A stretch of 64,000 nt of DNA from Lachnospiraceae bacterium. Lineage in GTDB: Bacteria; Bacillota; Clostridia; Lachnospirales; Lachnospiraceae. Positions 54,297 through 63,392 of the stretch are shown piece after piece. Location: NCBI GenBank assembly GCA_029053015.1, contig JAIDHX010000037.1, positions 1-64,000 of the forward strand. Direction: 5' to 3'. The first letter of the stretch is position 1; every line of letters starts with the position of its first letter. Under the pieces are notes generated by a model, which saw only the letters and a program-made list of their open reading frames with translations, ran no database searches and was not told where the DNA came from. A program made the position numbers and the translations under genes.

Positions 54297-55229
54297 ATGA
54301 AGACCAGAATCACAGAGCTTTTGGGAATTGAGTATCCAATCCTGCAGGGCGGGATGGCATGGGTAGCGGAGCACAGGCTTGCGGCTGCGGTATCGGAAGC
54401 AGGAGGCCTTGGCATTATCGGGGCTGCCAGCGCACCGGCGGAGATCGTGCGGGAAGAAATCAGAAAAGCGAGGGAACTGACAAAAAAGCCAATCGGTGTC
54501 AATATCATGCTGATGAATCCCAATGCACCTGAGGTGGCAAAGGTAGTGCTGGAGGAAGGCGTAAAGGTAGTGACGACGGGCGCCGGCAATCCGGCAAAGT
54601 TTATGGATGCCTTTAAAGAAGGCGGTGTCAAAGTGATTCCGGTGGTAGCGAGCGTTGCCATGGCGAAAATGATGGAGCGCTGCGGCGCGTCGGCAGTTGT
54701 GGCAGAAGGCACGGAATCCGGCGGACATATCGGACAGACCACTACCATGTGTCTGGTTCCGCAGGTAGTGGATGCGGTACAGATTCCCGTGATTGCGGCA
54801 GGCGGCATTGGCGATGGCAGAGGCTTTGCAGCGGCGTGTATGCTGGGCGCTGAGGCGGTGCAGATGGGAACCAGGTTTGTCGTGGCAAAGGAGTCCATTG
54901 TCCATGCAAACTACAAGGAAAAAGTAATCAAGGCAAAGGATATCGATTCGGAGGTCACAGGTCTGAGCACGGGGCATCCGGTGCGCCAAATCCGTAATCA
55001 AATGTCAAGAGAGTATCTACGTCTGGAAAAAGAAGGCGCGGAGCTTGCAGAACTGGAGCAGTTGACATTGGGCTCCCTTCGCAGGGCGGTCATGGACGGC
55101 GACACTGTGAGCGGTACGCTGATGGCAGGGCAGATCGCGGGGCTCGTGAAAAAAGAGCAGTCCTGTAAGGAAATCATAGAAGAGATTATGCAGGAAGCGG
55201 CACAGCTTTTGCGTTTGACGGAAAAATAA
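54297..55229 (+). CDS. fabK: Enoyl-[acyl-carrier-protein] reductase II (FabK, flavoprotein)
   Basis: This 310-residue FMN-dependent TIM-barrel enzyme reduces enoyl-ACP in the last step of each elongation cycle. Features include YPILQGGMAWV, the GTGAGNP-like phosphate loop (VVTTGAGNPAKF), AEGTESGGHIG and GAEAVQMGTRFV. FabK replaces FabI in many Firmicutes and is not sensitive to triclosan. It is related to nitronate monooxygenases, but the fab context settles the assignment. It is the first gene after the operator array. Confidence 0.94.
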   Translation: MKTRITELLGIEYPILQGGMAWVAEHRLAAAVSEAGGLGIIGAASAPAEIVREEIRKARELTKKPIGVNIMLMNPNAPEVAKVVLEEGVKVVTTGAGNPAKFMDAFKEGGVKVIPVVASVAMAKMMERCGASAVVAEGTESGGHIGQTTTMCLVPQVVDAVQIPVIAAGGIGDGRGFAAACMLGAEAVQMGTRFVVAKESIVHANYKEKVIKAKDIDSEVTGLSTGHPVRQIRNQMSREYLRLEKEGAELAELEQLTLGSLRRAVMDGDTVSGTLMAGQIAGLVKKEQSCKEIIEEIMQEAAQLLRLTEK

Positions 55230-55268
55230 AATACGCGCAATGAAGCAAGCGCAGAAATGAGGATGAAA

Positions 55269-56195
55269 ATGAGCAAAATTGTATTCATGTTCCCGGGACA
55301 GGGAGCGCAGTATGCAGGAATGGGAAAGGATTTTTACGAGAAAGAAAAGACGGCAAGGGAAATTTTTGAGAAAGCCAGCCATATCACGGGGCTGGACATT
55401 CCGGCAATCTGTTTTGAGGAAAATGAAAAGCTTTCCGTCACGGAGTATACCCAGATTGCCATGGTGACGGTAGAAATTGCCATTTTAAAAGTATTGGAGG
55501 AGCGTGGCATCCGCCCGCAGGCAGCGGCGGGTCTAAGTCTCGGCGAGTACGGGGCGATTGTGGCGGCAGGCGTTATGCAGGCTGACACGGCGTTGGCAAT
55601 CGTGAGAAGAAGAGGCGTGTACATGCAGGAGGCAGTTCCCACGGGCGGCGCAATGGCGGCTGTGCTGGGGCTTTCCACAGATGTGATTGAAGAAACCTGC
55701 GAGCAGACGGAAGGTATTGTTTCCATCGCCAACTACAACTGCCCGGGACAGATTGTGATTACCGGAGAAGCGGATGCAGTGCGCAGGGCAGGAGAAGCAT
55801 TGCAGCAGAAGGGCGCAAAGAGGGTGGTTCCTTTAAATGTCAGCGGACCGTTCCATTCCCAAATGCTTACGGGAGCGGGCGAAAGGCTGCGGAAGGACCT
55901 TGAGCGGGCGCAGCTTCTTGAATTCTCCATTCCCTATGTGGCAAACCTGACAGCAGATTACGTGCGTTCCACGGAGCCTGTCAGGGAACTTTTGGAAAAA
56001 CAGATTTCATCTCCTGTAAGATGGCAGCAGTCGGTGGAAAGGCTGTTGGCAGACGGATTCGATACCTTTGTGGAAATCGGACCCGGCAGGACGCTGAGCA
56101 GTTTTGTGAAAAAAATCAACAGAGAGGTCACGGTTTTAAATGTGGATAAGTATGAAGACCTTGACAAATGTATGGAGGTACTGAAAAATGCCTGA
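55269..56195 (+). CDS. fabD: Malonyl-CoA:ACP transacylase
   Basis: This 308-residue enzyme loads malonate onto acyl carrier protein. The catalytic Ser in AGLSLGEYGAI and His in GPFHSQML are present, and the start FMFPGQGAQYAGMGKD is typical. I chose the ATG at 55269, which follows GAGGATGAAA. ATG codons at 55257 and 55263 are within the ribosome binding region. It overlaps fabG by eight bases. Confidence 0.96.
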   Translation: MSKIVFMFPGQGAQYAGMGKDFYEKEKTAREIFEKASHITGLDIPAICFEENEKLSVTEYTQIAMVTVEIAILKVLEERGIRPQAAAGLSLGEYGAIVAAGVMQADTALAIVRRRGVYMQEAVPTGGAMAAVLGLSTDVIEETCEQTEGIVSIANYNCPGQIVITGEADAVRRAGEALQQKGAKRVVPLNVSGPFHSQMLTGAGERLRKDLERAQLLEFSIPYVANLTADYVRSTEPVRELLEKQISSPVRWQQSVERLLADGFDTFVEIGPGRTLSSFVKKINREVTVLNVDKYEDLDKCMEVLKNA

Positions 56196-56928
56196 TAAGA
56201 AGGTAGCGCTTGTCACAGGAGCCGGCAGGGGAATCGGAAGAGCGATTGCACTGGCGCTGGCAGAAAAAGATATGTTTGTCATTGTAAACTATAACGGCTC
56301 CGCGGCAAAAGCCCAGGAGACGGTGGAGGAAATCAGACAGGCCGGCGGGGAAGCAGTGAGCGTTGCCTGTGATGTGTCGGATTTTAACGCCTGTGGGGAA
56401 ATGATAACGGCATTGGTGAAGGAATATGGGCATATTGATATTTTGGTGAACAATGCAGGGATCACAAGGGATAACCTGCTGATGAAAATGTCGGAGGAGG
56501 ATTTTGACAAGGTCATTTCCGTCAATCTGAAGGGCTGTTTTAACACCATCAAGCATCTGTCCAGACAGCTTTTAAAGCAGAAGAGCGGAAAAATTATTAA
56601 CATTTCCTCCGTTACCGGCGTGATGGGCAATGCGGGACAGGCAAATTACTGCGCGTCCAAGGCAGGGGTCATCGGACTGACCAAGAGTGCGGCAAGAGAG
56701 CTGGGAAGCCGCGGTATCACGGTAAATGCAGTGGCGCCTGGGTTCATTGAGACGGAAATGACGGAAAGCCTTCCGGAGACGGTAAAGACGGCTTTGACGG
56801 AACAGATTTTATTGAAGAGAACCGGAACGGCAAAGGAAGTGGCCGAAGTGGTCGCTTTTCTGGCGTCGGATGCGGCGGGTTATATTACCGGACAGGTCAT
56901 ATCCGTGGATGGCGGAATGGCAGTATAG
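56188..56928 (+). CDS. fabG: 3-oxoacyl-[acyl-carrier-protein] reductase
   Basis: This 246-residue short-chain dehydrogenase uses NADPH to reduce the 3-keto group. It has TGAGRGIGRAIA for cofactor binding, NNAG, the catalytic Ser in ISSVTG and the YCASK pair of Tyr and Lys. The C-terminus (YITGQVISVDGGMAV) is typical of FabG. It overlaps fabD by eight bases. Context excludes other dehydrogenases of this large family. Confidence 0.96.
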   Translation: MPDKKVALVTGAGRGIGRAIALALAEKDMFVIVNYNGSAAKAQETVEEIRQAGGEAVSVACDVSDFNACGEMITALVKEYGHIDILVNNAGITRDNLLMKMSEEDFDKVISVNLKGCFNTIKHLSRQLLKQKSGKIINISSVTGVMGNAGQANYCASKAGVIGLTKSAARELGSRGITVNAVAPGFIETEMTESLPETVKTALTEQILLKRTGTAKEVAEVVAFLASDAAGYITGQVISVDGGMAV

Positions 56929-56955
56929 AGCATAGGAGAAGGGAGCAGAGTTGAT

Positions 56956-58191
56956 ATGAGCAGACGAGTAGTAGTGACCGGAATGGGAGCCATTACCCCA
57001 ATCGGGCTTAATGTAAAGGACTTTTTTGAATCTGTAAAGGCAGGACGGCATGGATTTGGCACTATCACAAGATTTGACAGCACAGATTATAAATGCCATG
57101 TAGCGGCGGAGCTGAAGGGATTTGACGCCAAGAATTATATGGATTTTAAGGCGGCGAAGCGTATGGAGGCTTTCAGCCAGTACGCGGTAGCGGCGGCGCA
57201 GGAGGCAGTTTCGGATGCGGGGCTTTCCATGGAACAGGAAGACCCTTACCGCGTGGGCTGTTCGGTAGGATCCGGAATCGGAAGCCTGCAGGCGATAGAA
57301 AGGGAGCATGAGAAGCTGTTAAACAAGGGTCCGTCCAAAATCAACCCGCTTCTTGTACCGCTTATGATTTCCAATATGGCAGCGGGGAATGTGTCCATCC
57401 AATTTGGGCTTAAGGGTAAAAACATCAATGTGGTGACGGCGTGTGCGACAGGCACTAACTCCATCGGAGAGGCATTCCGCAGCATCCAGTACGGAGATGC
57501 GGATGTTATGCTGGCCGGCGGAACAGAGAGCGCAGTGACGCCCCTTGGCATAGGCGGTTTCTGCGCGCTGACGGCGCTCAGCACGGTGGATGACCCCGAT
57601 CGTTGTTCCCTTCCTTTTGACAAAAACAGGAGCGGCTTTGTCATGGGAGAAGGCGCGGGCATTGTGGTTCTTGAAGAACTGGAGCATGCGAAAAAGCGGG
57701 GCGCCCATATTTATGCCGAGGTGCTGGGCTATGGCTGTACCGGCGACGCATATCATATCACCTCACCGGCCGAGGACGGCAGCGGCGCGGCACGTGCCAT
57801 GGAAAATGCCATAGCGGACGGCGGACTTGTGCCGGAGGACATTACGTATATCAATGCGCACGGAACCGCGACCCATCACAACGACCTGTTTGAGACAAGA
57901 GCCATCAAACTGGCATTTGGCGACCATGCGAAGAAGCTTCGCATCAATTCCACCAAATCCATGATAGGGCATCTGCTTGGCGCGGCAGGCGCGGTTGAAT
58001 TTATCACTTGTGTGAAAGAGATGGAAGAGGGCTTTATCCACAGGACGGTGGGATATGAAACACCGGACGAAGAACTGGATTTGAATTACTGTAAAGAGGC
58101 TTACAAAGAGGAAATTCCTTATGCGCTCAGCAACTCTCTCGGGTTTGGCGGGCATAACGCAAGTATATTGATTGGAAAATACCAACAGTAG
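56956..58191 (+). CDS. fabF: 3-oxoacyl-[acyl-carrier-protein] synthase II
   Basis: This 411-residue condensing enzyme elongates acyl-ACP with malonyl-ACP. The triad is complete: Cys in VTACATGTNSIGEA, His in NAHGTATHHND and His in STKSMIGHLLGAAGA. It begins RRVVVTGMGAITPIGL, as FabF proteins do. The start follows GGAGAAGGGAGCAGAGTTGAT. fabZ follows after 23 bases. Confidence 0.97.
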   Translation: MSRRVVVTGMGAITPIGLNVKDFFESVKAGRHGFGTITRFDSTDYKCHVAAELKGFDAKNYMDFKAAKRMEAFSQYAVAAAQEAVSDAGLSMEQEDPYRVGCSVGSGIGSLQAIEREHEKLLNKGPSKINPLLVPLMISNMAAGNVSIQFGLKGKNINVVTACATGTNSIGEAFRSIQYGDADVMLAGGTESAVTPLGIGGFCALTALSTVDDPDRCSLPFDKNRSGFVMGEGAGIVVLEELEHAKKRGAHIYAEVLGYGCTGDAYHITSPAEDGSGAARAMENAIADGGLVPEDITYINAHGTATHHNDLFETRAIKLAFGDHAKKLRINSTKSMIGHLLGAAGAVEFITCVKEMEEGFIHRTVGYETPDEELDLNYCKEAYKEEIPYALSNSLGFGGHNASILIGKYQQ

Positions 58192-58214
58192 AGAAGAAAG
58201 GAACAGGTATCAAA

Positions 58215-58643
58215 ATGTCTGTATTATCTACAAAGGAAATTATGGAAATTATACCGCACAGGCAGCCTTTTATGCTGCTTGATACGGTGGAGGAGCTGAC
58301 ACCGGGGATACGGGCGGTGGCAAAAAAATGCGTTTCTTACAACGAACCGTATTTTAAAGGGCATTTTCCCCAGGAACCCGTCATGCCCGGCGTGCTGATT
58401 ATAGAAGCGTTGGCGCAGACAGGAGCGGTCGCGGCTTTAAGCCTTACGGAAAACAAAGGAAAGACGGCATACTTTGCAGGTATCAATGCGGCAAAATTTA
58501 AGGGAAAAGTAGTGCCCGGGGATGTCCTGATGCTGGAAACGGAAATCATCAGACAGAAAGGCCCCATTGGCGTTGCTAAAGCGATTGCAACTGTCGATGG
58601 CAAAATTGTGGCGCAGGCGGAAATCACCTTTGCCATGTCATAA
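58215..58643 (+). CDS. fabZ: 3-hydroxyacyl-[acyl-carrier-protein] dehydratase
   Basis: This 142-residue hot-dog-fold enzyme removes water from 3-hydroxyacyl-ACP. It has IPHRQPFMLLD and the active-site stretch GHFPQEPVMPGVLIIEALAQ with catalytic His and Glu. Length is normal. It sits between fabF and the carboxyltransferase gene, where accB-fabZ-accC would be expected in streptococci. accB and accC are not here. Confidence 0.96.
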   Translation: MSVLSTKEIMEIIPHRQPFMLLDTVEELTPGIRAVAKKCVSYNEPYFKGHFPQEPVMPGVLIIEALAQTGAVAALSLTENKGKTAYFAGINAAKFKGKVVPGDVLMLETEIIRQKGPIGVAKAIATVDGKIVAQAEITFAMS

Positions 58644-58684
58644 GTTGTGTCAGATTCGGAGAGATATGATTTTGGAGGTGGAAT

Positions 58685-60463
58685 ATGTCAGAAATATGGC
58701 GTAACAGAAAATATATATCCATTTACAAAAACAAGAAAAAGGATAAAGTAAGGCGCTTTCCGCTGATAGGCTGGAAAACAGCGCCGAAAGAAAGCAAAAG
58801 CGCGGAAAATCCCCAGGAAGAAAGAAAAATGGTGGTATGTCCGTCCTGCGGGAGAGAACTGGACAGGGCGGATGTGGTAGTCAATCAGTATATTTGTACC
58901 GTCTGCGGAGGCTATTTCCGTGTCAGGACGAACAATCGAATCCGCATGGTGTGCGACAGAAGCACCTTTACCGAGTGGTTTGCGGAAGTAGAAGGCGGCA
59001 ATCCTCTGCATTTTCCGGACTATGAAGAGAAATTGGCTGAGGTAAGGGAAAAAACCGGACTTCGGGAGGGCGTCACTGTCGGAGAGGGAGCAATCTACGG
59101 AGAAAGGGCAGTGATAGGGATATGCGACGCAAGGTTTCTCATGGGGAGCATGGGACACGCGGTGGGCGAAAAAATTGCCCTTGCCGTTGAGCGAGCCACG
59201 CGGGAACGGCTTCCCGTCATTATTTTCTGTTGTTCCGGAGGCGCTCGTATGCAGGAGGGAATGGTTTCCCTGATGCAGATGGCGAAAACAGCAGCGGCAA
59301 TCAAAAAGCACGCGGACGCGGGGCTTTTGTATGTGACGGTGCTGACTGACCCTACCACCGGCGGCGTGACGGCAAGCTTTGCCATGTTAGGCGACATTAT
59401 TCTGGCGGAACCGGGGGCGCTTATCGGCTTTGCGGGTCCGAGGGTGATAGAGCAGACCATTGGGCAGAGGCTGCCGAAGGGCTTTCAGCGCGCGGAATTT
59501 CAGGTAGAGCATGGTTTTGTGGACCGCGTGGTGGAAAGAGACGATTTAAAAAAGGTGCTGTATGAAATCTTAAAGTCTCACAGGGTTTCCATGGAAAACA
59601 GTACTTTCAGCGGGTTTACAGAGGAAATCGAAAGCTTTGTGCCCACCGAGCCGGACAGGGAGAAAATGGCAACGACACCTTTTAAAACACCATGGGAAAA
59701 GGTGAAAGAGGCAAGGAGCATAGACCGGCCTTCCGTCCTTACGTATATCGATCTTATTTTCAAAGATTTTGTAGAACTGCACGGAGACAGGAATTATGGA
59801 GATGACAAGGCTGTCGTCGGAGGAATTGCCACGCTTTATGGGCAGCCGGTTACGGTTATCGGCATACAGAAAGGCAACAGCGTCGATGAATGTGCCATGC
59901 GCAATTATGGTATGGCATCGCCGGAGGGCTACCGCAAGGCGCTCAGGCTGATGAAGCAGGCGGAGAAGTTTCACCGCCCGATCATCTGTTTCCTCAACAC
60001 TTCCGGCGCGTATCCGGGCATGGAGGCGGAGGAAAGAGGGCAGGGAGAAGCGATTGCAAGAAATCTCTTTGAGATGGCCTCGCTGCAGGTGCCGGTGCTG
60101 TCTGTTTTGATAGGAGAAGGCGGAAGCGGCGGCGCACTTGGCCTCGCTGTGGGCAATGAAGTGTGGATGCTGGAAAATTCCACCTACTCCGTACTCTCAC
60201 CGGAGGGCTTTGCCGCCATCTTGTGGAAGGATAGAAGCAGGGCAGAGGAAGCGGCGGAGCTGATGGGAATTACGGCGGACGAATTAAAGCGGCTTTCCGT
60301 GATTGAAACCATTGTTCCGGAATATGGAAGCGCTGATGCCTCTACTGTGGAGGATATTGCCGGCTTTATGAAGGAAAAGATGGTAGAATTTTTGAGGAAA
60401 TTTGACGGAATGGACGGAGCGGCGATAGCGGAAGACAGGTACCGGCGGTTTCGGAAATTTTAA
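58685..60463 (+). CDS. accDA: Fused acetyl-CoA carboxylase carboxyltransferase, beta plus alpha subunits
   Basis: This 592-residue protein carries both halves of the carboxyltransferase that makes malonyl-CoA. The AccD half (about residues 1-310) has the four-cysteine zinc ribbon (Cys52, Cys55, Cys71, Cys74) and [21 protein letters not shown]. The AccA half (about 330-592) has [47 protein letters not shown] and [15 protein letters not shown]. In most bacteria these are two genes. The junction falls near 310-335 and no stop, frameshift or start signal is seen there. The start follows GGAGGTGGAAT. Confidence 0.93.
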   Translation: MSEIWRNRKYISIYKNKKKDKVRRFPLIGWKTAPKESKSAENPQEERKMVVCPSCGRELDRADVVVNQYICTVCGGYFRVRTNNRIRMVCDRSTFTEWFAEVEGGNPLHFPDYEEKLAEVREKTGLREGVTVGEGAIYGERAVIGICDARFLMGSMGHAVGEKIALAVERATRERLPVIIFCCSGGARMQEGMVSLMQMAKTAAAIKKHADAGLLYVTVLTDPTTGGVTASFAMLGDIILAEPGALIGFAGPRVIEQTIGQRLPKGFQRAEFQVEHGFVDRVVERDDLKKVLYEILKSHRVSMENSTFSGFTEEIESFVPTEPDREKMATTPFKTPWEKVKEARSIDRPSVLTYIDLIFKDFVELHGDRNYGDDKAVVGGIATLYGQPVTVIGIQKGNSVDECAMRNYGMASPEGYRKALRLMKQAEKFHRPIICFLNTSGAYPGMEAEERGQGEAIARNLFEMASLQVPVLSVLIGEGGSGGALGLAVGNEVWMLENSTYSVLSPEGFAAILWKDRSRAEEAAELMGITADELKRLSVIETIVPEYGSADASTVEDIAGFMKEKMVEFLRKFDGMDGAAIAEDRYRRFRKF

Positions 60464-60504
60464 AACTGCGGCGGACAGATAAAACGAATTTGAGGAGGAA
60501 TACC

Positions 60505-61467
60505 ATGCCGGCAAGAATCATAGGAACAGGAAGCGCGCTTCCGAAAAAGGCTGTAAGCAACGGGGAACTGGAAAGGCTGATGGATACCACGGACGAGTGG
60601 ATAAGGAGCCGTACAGGGATAGAAAACAGATATATTGCGGTGGAGGAAACCACAACCTCCATGGCGGTGGAAGCGGCAAAGCGTGCCCTGGAAAATGCGG
60701 GAATCGGAGCGGAGGAGCTGGATTTGATTATCGTGGGCACCATATCGGGGGATATGTGCTTTCCCTCTACGGCGTGCCAGCTGCAGGATGCGCTTTCAGC
60801 CGTTCATGCAACAGCATTCGATATCAATGCCGCCTGCGCGGGATTTTTATTCGGGCTTACGATTGCAGAGGCATATATAAAGGCCGGTATGGCGCGTACA
60901 GCGTTGGTTGTGGGCGCAGAAACGCTTTCCAAGATGATGGACTGGAGTGACAGAAGCACATGCGTTTTGTTTGGAGACGGTGCGGGCGCTGCCGTGGTAA
61001 GAAATGAAGAGACAGGCATCGACGGCATTGTACAGGGCTCTGACGGCGCGAGAGGCAGCGCGCTTGTCTGCGAAAACAGACCTGTGAACAATCCCTTTAT
61101 ACAAAACGAAAACCGGCTGGATTATGCAAAAATGGATGGGCAGGCAGTCTACAAATTTGCCGTGAAAACCGTACCGCAGACAATAACGGAGGTTTTGGAA
61201 AAAACAAAAACGGAGGCAGGGCAGATAAAATATTTTCTGTTGCATCAGGCAAATATGCGGATTATTGAATCGGTTGCAAAAAAATTAAACCAGCCGATTG
61301 AAAAATTTCCTACAAACCTGCAGGAGTGCGGAAATATTTCTGCGGGAAGCGTTCCCATTCTGCTGGATTTTGTGAATCGGGAAGGAAAACTGGAAAGAGG
61401 CGATAAAATCATTCTTGCCGGTTTTGGCGCAGGGCTCACATGGGGAGCGGCAGTTGTGACATGGTAA
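60505..61467 (+). CDS. fabH: 3-oxoacyl-[acyl-carrier-protein] synthase III
   Basis: This 320-residue enzyme starts fatty-acid synthesis by condensing acyl-CoA with malonyl-ACP. The triad Cys (FDINAACAGFLFGL), His (FLLHQANMRIIESV) and Asn (QECGNISAGSVPILL) is intact. The ATG at 60505 follows TGAGGAGGAATACC. A TTG at 60490 lies in front of that site and is rejected. In streptococci fabH is near the front of the cluster. Here it is near the end. Confidence 0.96.
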   Translation: MPARIIGTGSALPKKAVSNGELERLMDTTDEWIRSRTGIENRYIAVEETTTSMAVEAAKRALENAGIGAEELDLIIVGTISGDMCFPSTACQLQDALSAVHATAFDINAACAGFLFGLTIAEAYIKAGMARTALVVGAETLSKMMDWSDRSTCVLFGDGAGAAVVRNEETGIDGIVQGSDGARGSALVCENRPVNNPFIQNENRLDYAKMDGQAVYKFAVKTVPQTITEVLEKTKTEAGQIKYFLLHQANMRIIESVAKKLNQPIEKFPTNLQECGNISAGSVPILLDFVNREGKLERGDKIILAGFGAGLTWGAAVVTW

Positions 61468-61497
61468 TAAAAAATTTCTGCGTGAAATGGAGCGGAT

Positions 61498-61968
61498 ATG
61501 GAATTGGATAATATATTAAATACATTGCTGATTAAGTTATTTCATGATATTATGAATATTGAAGAAGGGGTATTGATTTCCGGAGAGTTTACGGACATTA
61601 CCATCAAGGATATGCACGTAATAGAAGCAATCGGGCGGGGAGAGCCAAAGCCAAGCTCCGTTGTCGCGAAAAGTCTTTCTATTACGATGGGGACGCTTAC
61701 CAAATCCATCGACCGCCTTGCCAGAACCGGATATGTGCTGCGGGAGAGAAGCGACGAGGATAAGCGGCTGGTGCTTTTATCCCTGACAGAGCGGGGCATA
61801 AAGGCCGATGAGCGTCATCAGAAGTTTCATGAGGACATGATTCGGGCGGCGCTGGCGCAGTTTGACGAGAAAGAGACGCAGATTCTTTTGGAATCACTGG
61901 GCGGGCTGGCGGATTATTTTGCGGGTCAGAAAAAGAGCGCGGCTATGGAAAAGGCGGACTTATTATGA
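61498..61968 (+). CDS. fabT: MarR-family regulator, probable FabT-type repressor of fatty-acid synthesis
   Basis: This 156-residue protein has the MarR winged-helix fold: FTDITIKDMHVIEAIGRG, then the recognition region PSSVVAKSLSITMGTLTKSIDRLARTGYVLRERSDEDKRLVLLSLTERG, and a C-terminal dimerisation helix. FabT-type proteins bind TTTGA-N3-TCAAA palindromes in response to acyl-ACP. Four such sites stand before fabK, so the pairing of gene and operator is convincing. Unlike in streptococci the gene is at the 3' end of the operon. The gene symbol is by analogy. It overlaps the next gene by four bases. Confidence 0.82.
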   Translation: MELDNILNTLLIKLFHDIMNIEEGVLISGEFTDITIKDMHVIEAIGRGEPKPSSVVAKSLSITMGTLTKSIDRLARTGYVLRERSDEDKRLVLLSLTERGIKADERHQKFHEDMIRAALAQFDEKETQILLESLGGLADYFAGQKKSAAMEKADLL

Positions 61969-62456
61969 CAGAGAGAAGAGATAAGGTAAATTACTATTTG
62001 GATTTGGCCGAGGTGGTTGCACAGAGGGGAACCTGTCTGCGAAGGCGATACGGGGCAGTGATTGTAAAGAATGATGAGGTGATATCCACCGGTTATACAG
62101 GGGCTCCGAGAGGGCGCAAAAACTGTACCGATGTGGGTGAGTGTATCCGCCAGAAGATGAATATCCCCCGCGGCGAGCGCTACGAATTGTGCAGGAGCGT
62201 GCATGCGGAGGCAAATGCGATTATCAGCGCGGCAAGAGACCAGATGATAGGCAGCACGCTGTACTTATCAGGGACAGAGGTGGAAACGGGTGAGATTGTC
62301 AGGAATTCCTGCAGCTGCTCCATGTGTAAAAGAATGATCATCAATGCCGGCATCGAAAGTGTCTATATACGGGATACAAGAGAAACCTACCGGAAAATTG
62401 ACGTGAAGGACTGGATTGAAAACGACGATTCCTTAGATGGGCAGATGGGATATTGA
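61965..62456 (+). CDS. dCMP deaminase family protein (ComEB-like)
   Basis: This protein of 163 residues converts dCMP to dUMP for thymidylate synthesis. Zinc ligands and catalytic Glu are in SVHAEANAI (His80, Glu82) and CSCSMC (Cys118, Cys121). It begins with the family segment TERRDKVNYYLDLAEVVAQRGTCLRRRYGAVIV. It overlaps the regulator gene by four bases (ATGA) and may be expressed with it, though no functional link to lipids is known. Confidence 0.9.
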   Translation: MTERRDKVNYYLDLAEVVAQRGTCLRRRYGAVIVKNDEVISTGYTGAPRGRKNCTDVGECIRQKMNIPRGERYELCRSVHAEANAIISAARDQMIGSTLYLSGTEVETGEIVRNSCSCSMCKRMIINAGIESVYIRDTRETYRKIDVKDWIENDDSLDGQMGY

Positions 62457-62516
62457 GAAGGCCTCGGAGAAGAAACGGCGGATAGAATTTAAAATATAAT
62501 TTTTGAGGGAGCGGCA

Positions 62517-63305
62517 ATGAAACGAACTTGTGTACAGTGCGGAAACGAATTTGAACTTACAAATTCAGAAGTGGATTTTTACAAGAAAAAGAATCTGAGT
62601 CTGCCGAAAAGGTGTCAGGCGTGCAGGGAAAAGAACAAACAACAGAATGGTAAGACGCAAATGCGGCAGCCGTCTCCGGCAGGCGGCAGCAGGCCTGCAT
62701 CGGGAAGCCCTTCTGGCAGCGGCAAGGGTATTATGACAGCAGTTGCCGGAATCATGCTTCTGCTTGTGGTGTTCTTCTTCCTGAGGCAGACCGGCATACT
62801 GTCCGATGTAAAAGACAATCCTTCTACTGTGGCAGGTCTTCAGACGGCAGGACCGACGCCGGAAGGGACGGTTACAAGCCCGCCGGAGGAAACGACAACT
62901 CCGTCATCTGAATTGGCTGCCGGTGATGTACAGACGGAACAGCCATCGACAACGCCGGAAGCAGCCGTTACGAATCCGCCGGAAGAAGTGACAACACCGT
63001 CACCTGAACCGACGGCGGAAGCACAGCCGGAAGAAGCGGTTTATACCTTCCGCTCAGAAAAGCTTTTGCTTGACCATTACAAAAAGCATGGTATTGATAT
63101 GGGCTTTGATTCCGCGGAAGCATATGAAGCTGCGGCAAATGAGGTGATTCACAATCCGGATGCGTTACATAAACTGGAAGCGGAGGACGGCGACGACATC
63201 TATTATCTGGAAGAGACAAACGAGTTTGTCGTTGTATCCACGGACGGCTATATCAGAACTTATTTTAATCCCGACAAAGGAATCGACTATTATAACAGGC
63301 AGTGA
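62517..63305 (+). CDS. Zinc-ribbon membrane protein with BECR-nuclease-like C-terminal domain
   Basis: This 262-residue protein has an N-terminal zinc ribbon (Cys5, Cys8, Cys33, Cys36), a membrane helix (about residues 72-91), a Thr/Pro/Glu-rich linker of 80 residues and a C-terminal domain of about 85 residues. The last part has HYKKHG (His187, Lys190, His191), an AEAYEAAANEVI helix and EFVVVSTDGYIRTYFNPDKGIDYY. The pattern resembles the phage and toxin nuclease domains of the barnase-EndoU-colicin E5/D-RelE (BECR) class. Catalytic activity is not shown. I see no immunity gene next to it. The start follows TTGAGGGAGCGGCA. Confidence 0.72.
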   Translation: MKRTCVQCGNEFELTNSEVDFYKKKNLSLPKRCQACREKNKQQNGKTQMRQPSPAGGSRPASGSPSGSGKGIMTAVAGIMLLLVVFFFLRQTGILSDVKDNPSTVAGLQTAGPTPEGTVTSPPEETTTPSSELAAGDVQTEQPSTTPEAAVTNPPEEVTTPSPEPTAEAQPEEAVYTFRSEKLLLDHYKKHGIDMGFDSAEAYEAAANEVIHNPDALHKLEAEDGDDIYYLEETNEFVVVSTDGYIRTYFNPDKGIDYYNRQ

Positions 63306-63317
63306 TTGAAATGACGG

Positions 63318-63366
63318 AAAAGGAGAGGGTATGCAAAGCAGGTGGGCTTTTACATATCCTCTTTTT
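63318..63366 (+). terminator. Intrinsic terminator before the DUF5131 gene
   Basis: A stem of about 14 pairs (63320-63333 with 63353-63366, several G-T wobbles) has a 19-base loop that can itself pair (AAAGC/GCTTT). The right arm ends in TTTTT. It marks the end of the preceding unit. Confidence 0.7.
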
Positions 63367-63392
63367 GACAAGTGAAAACGGGAGGTATATTT

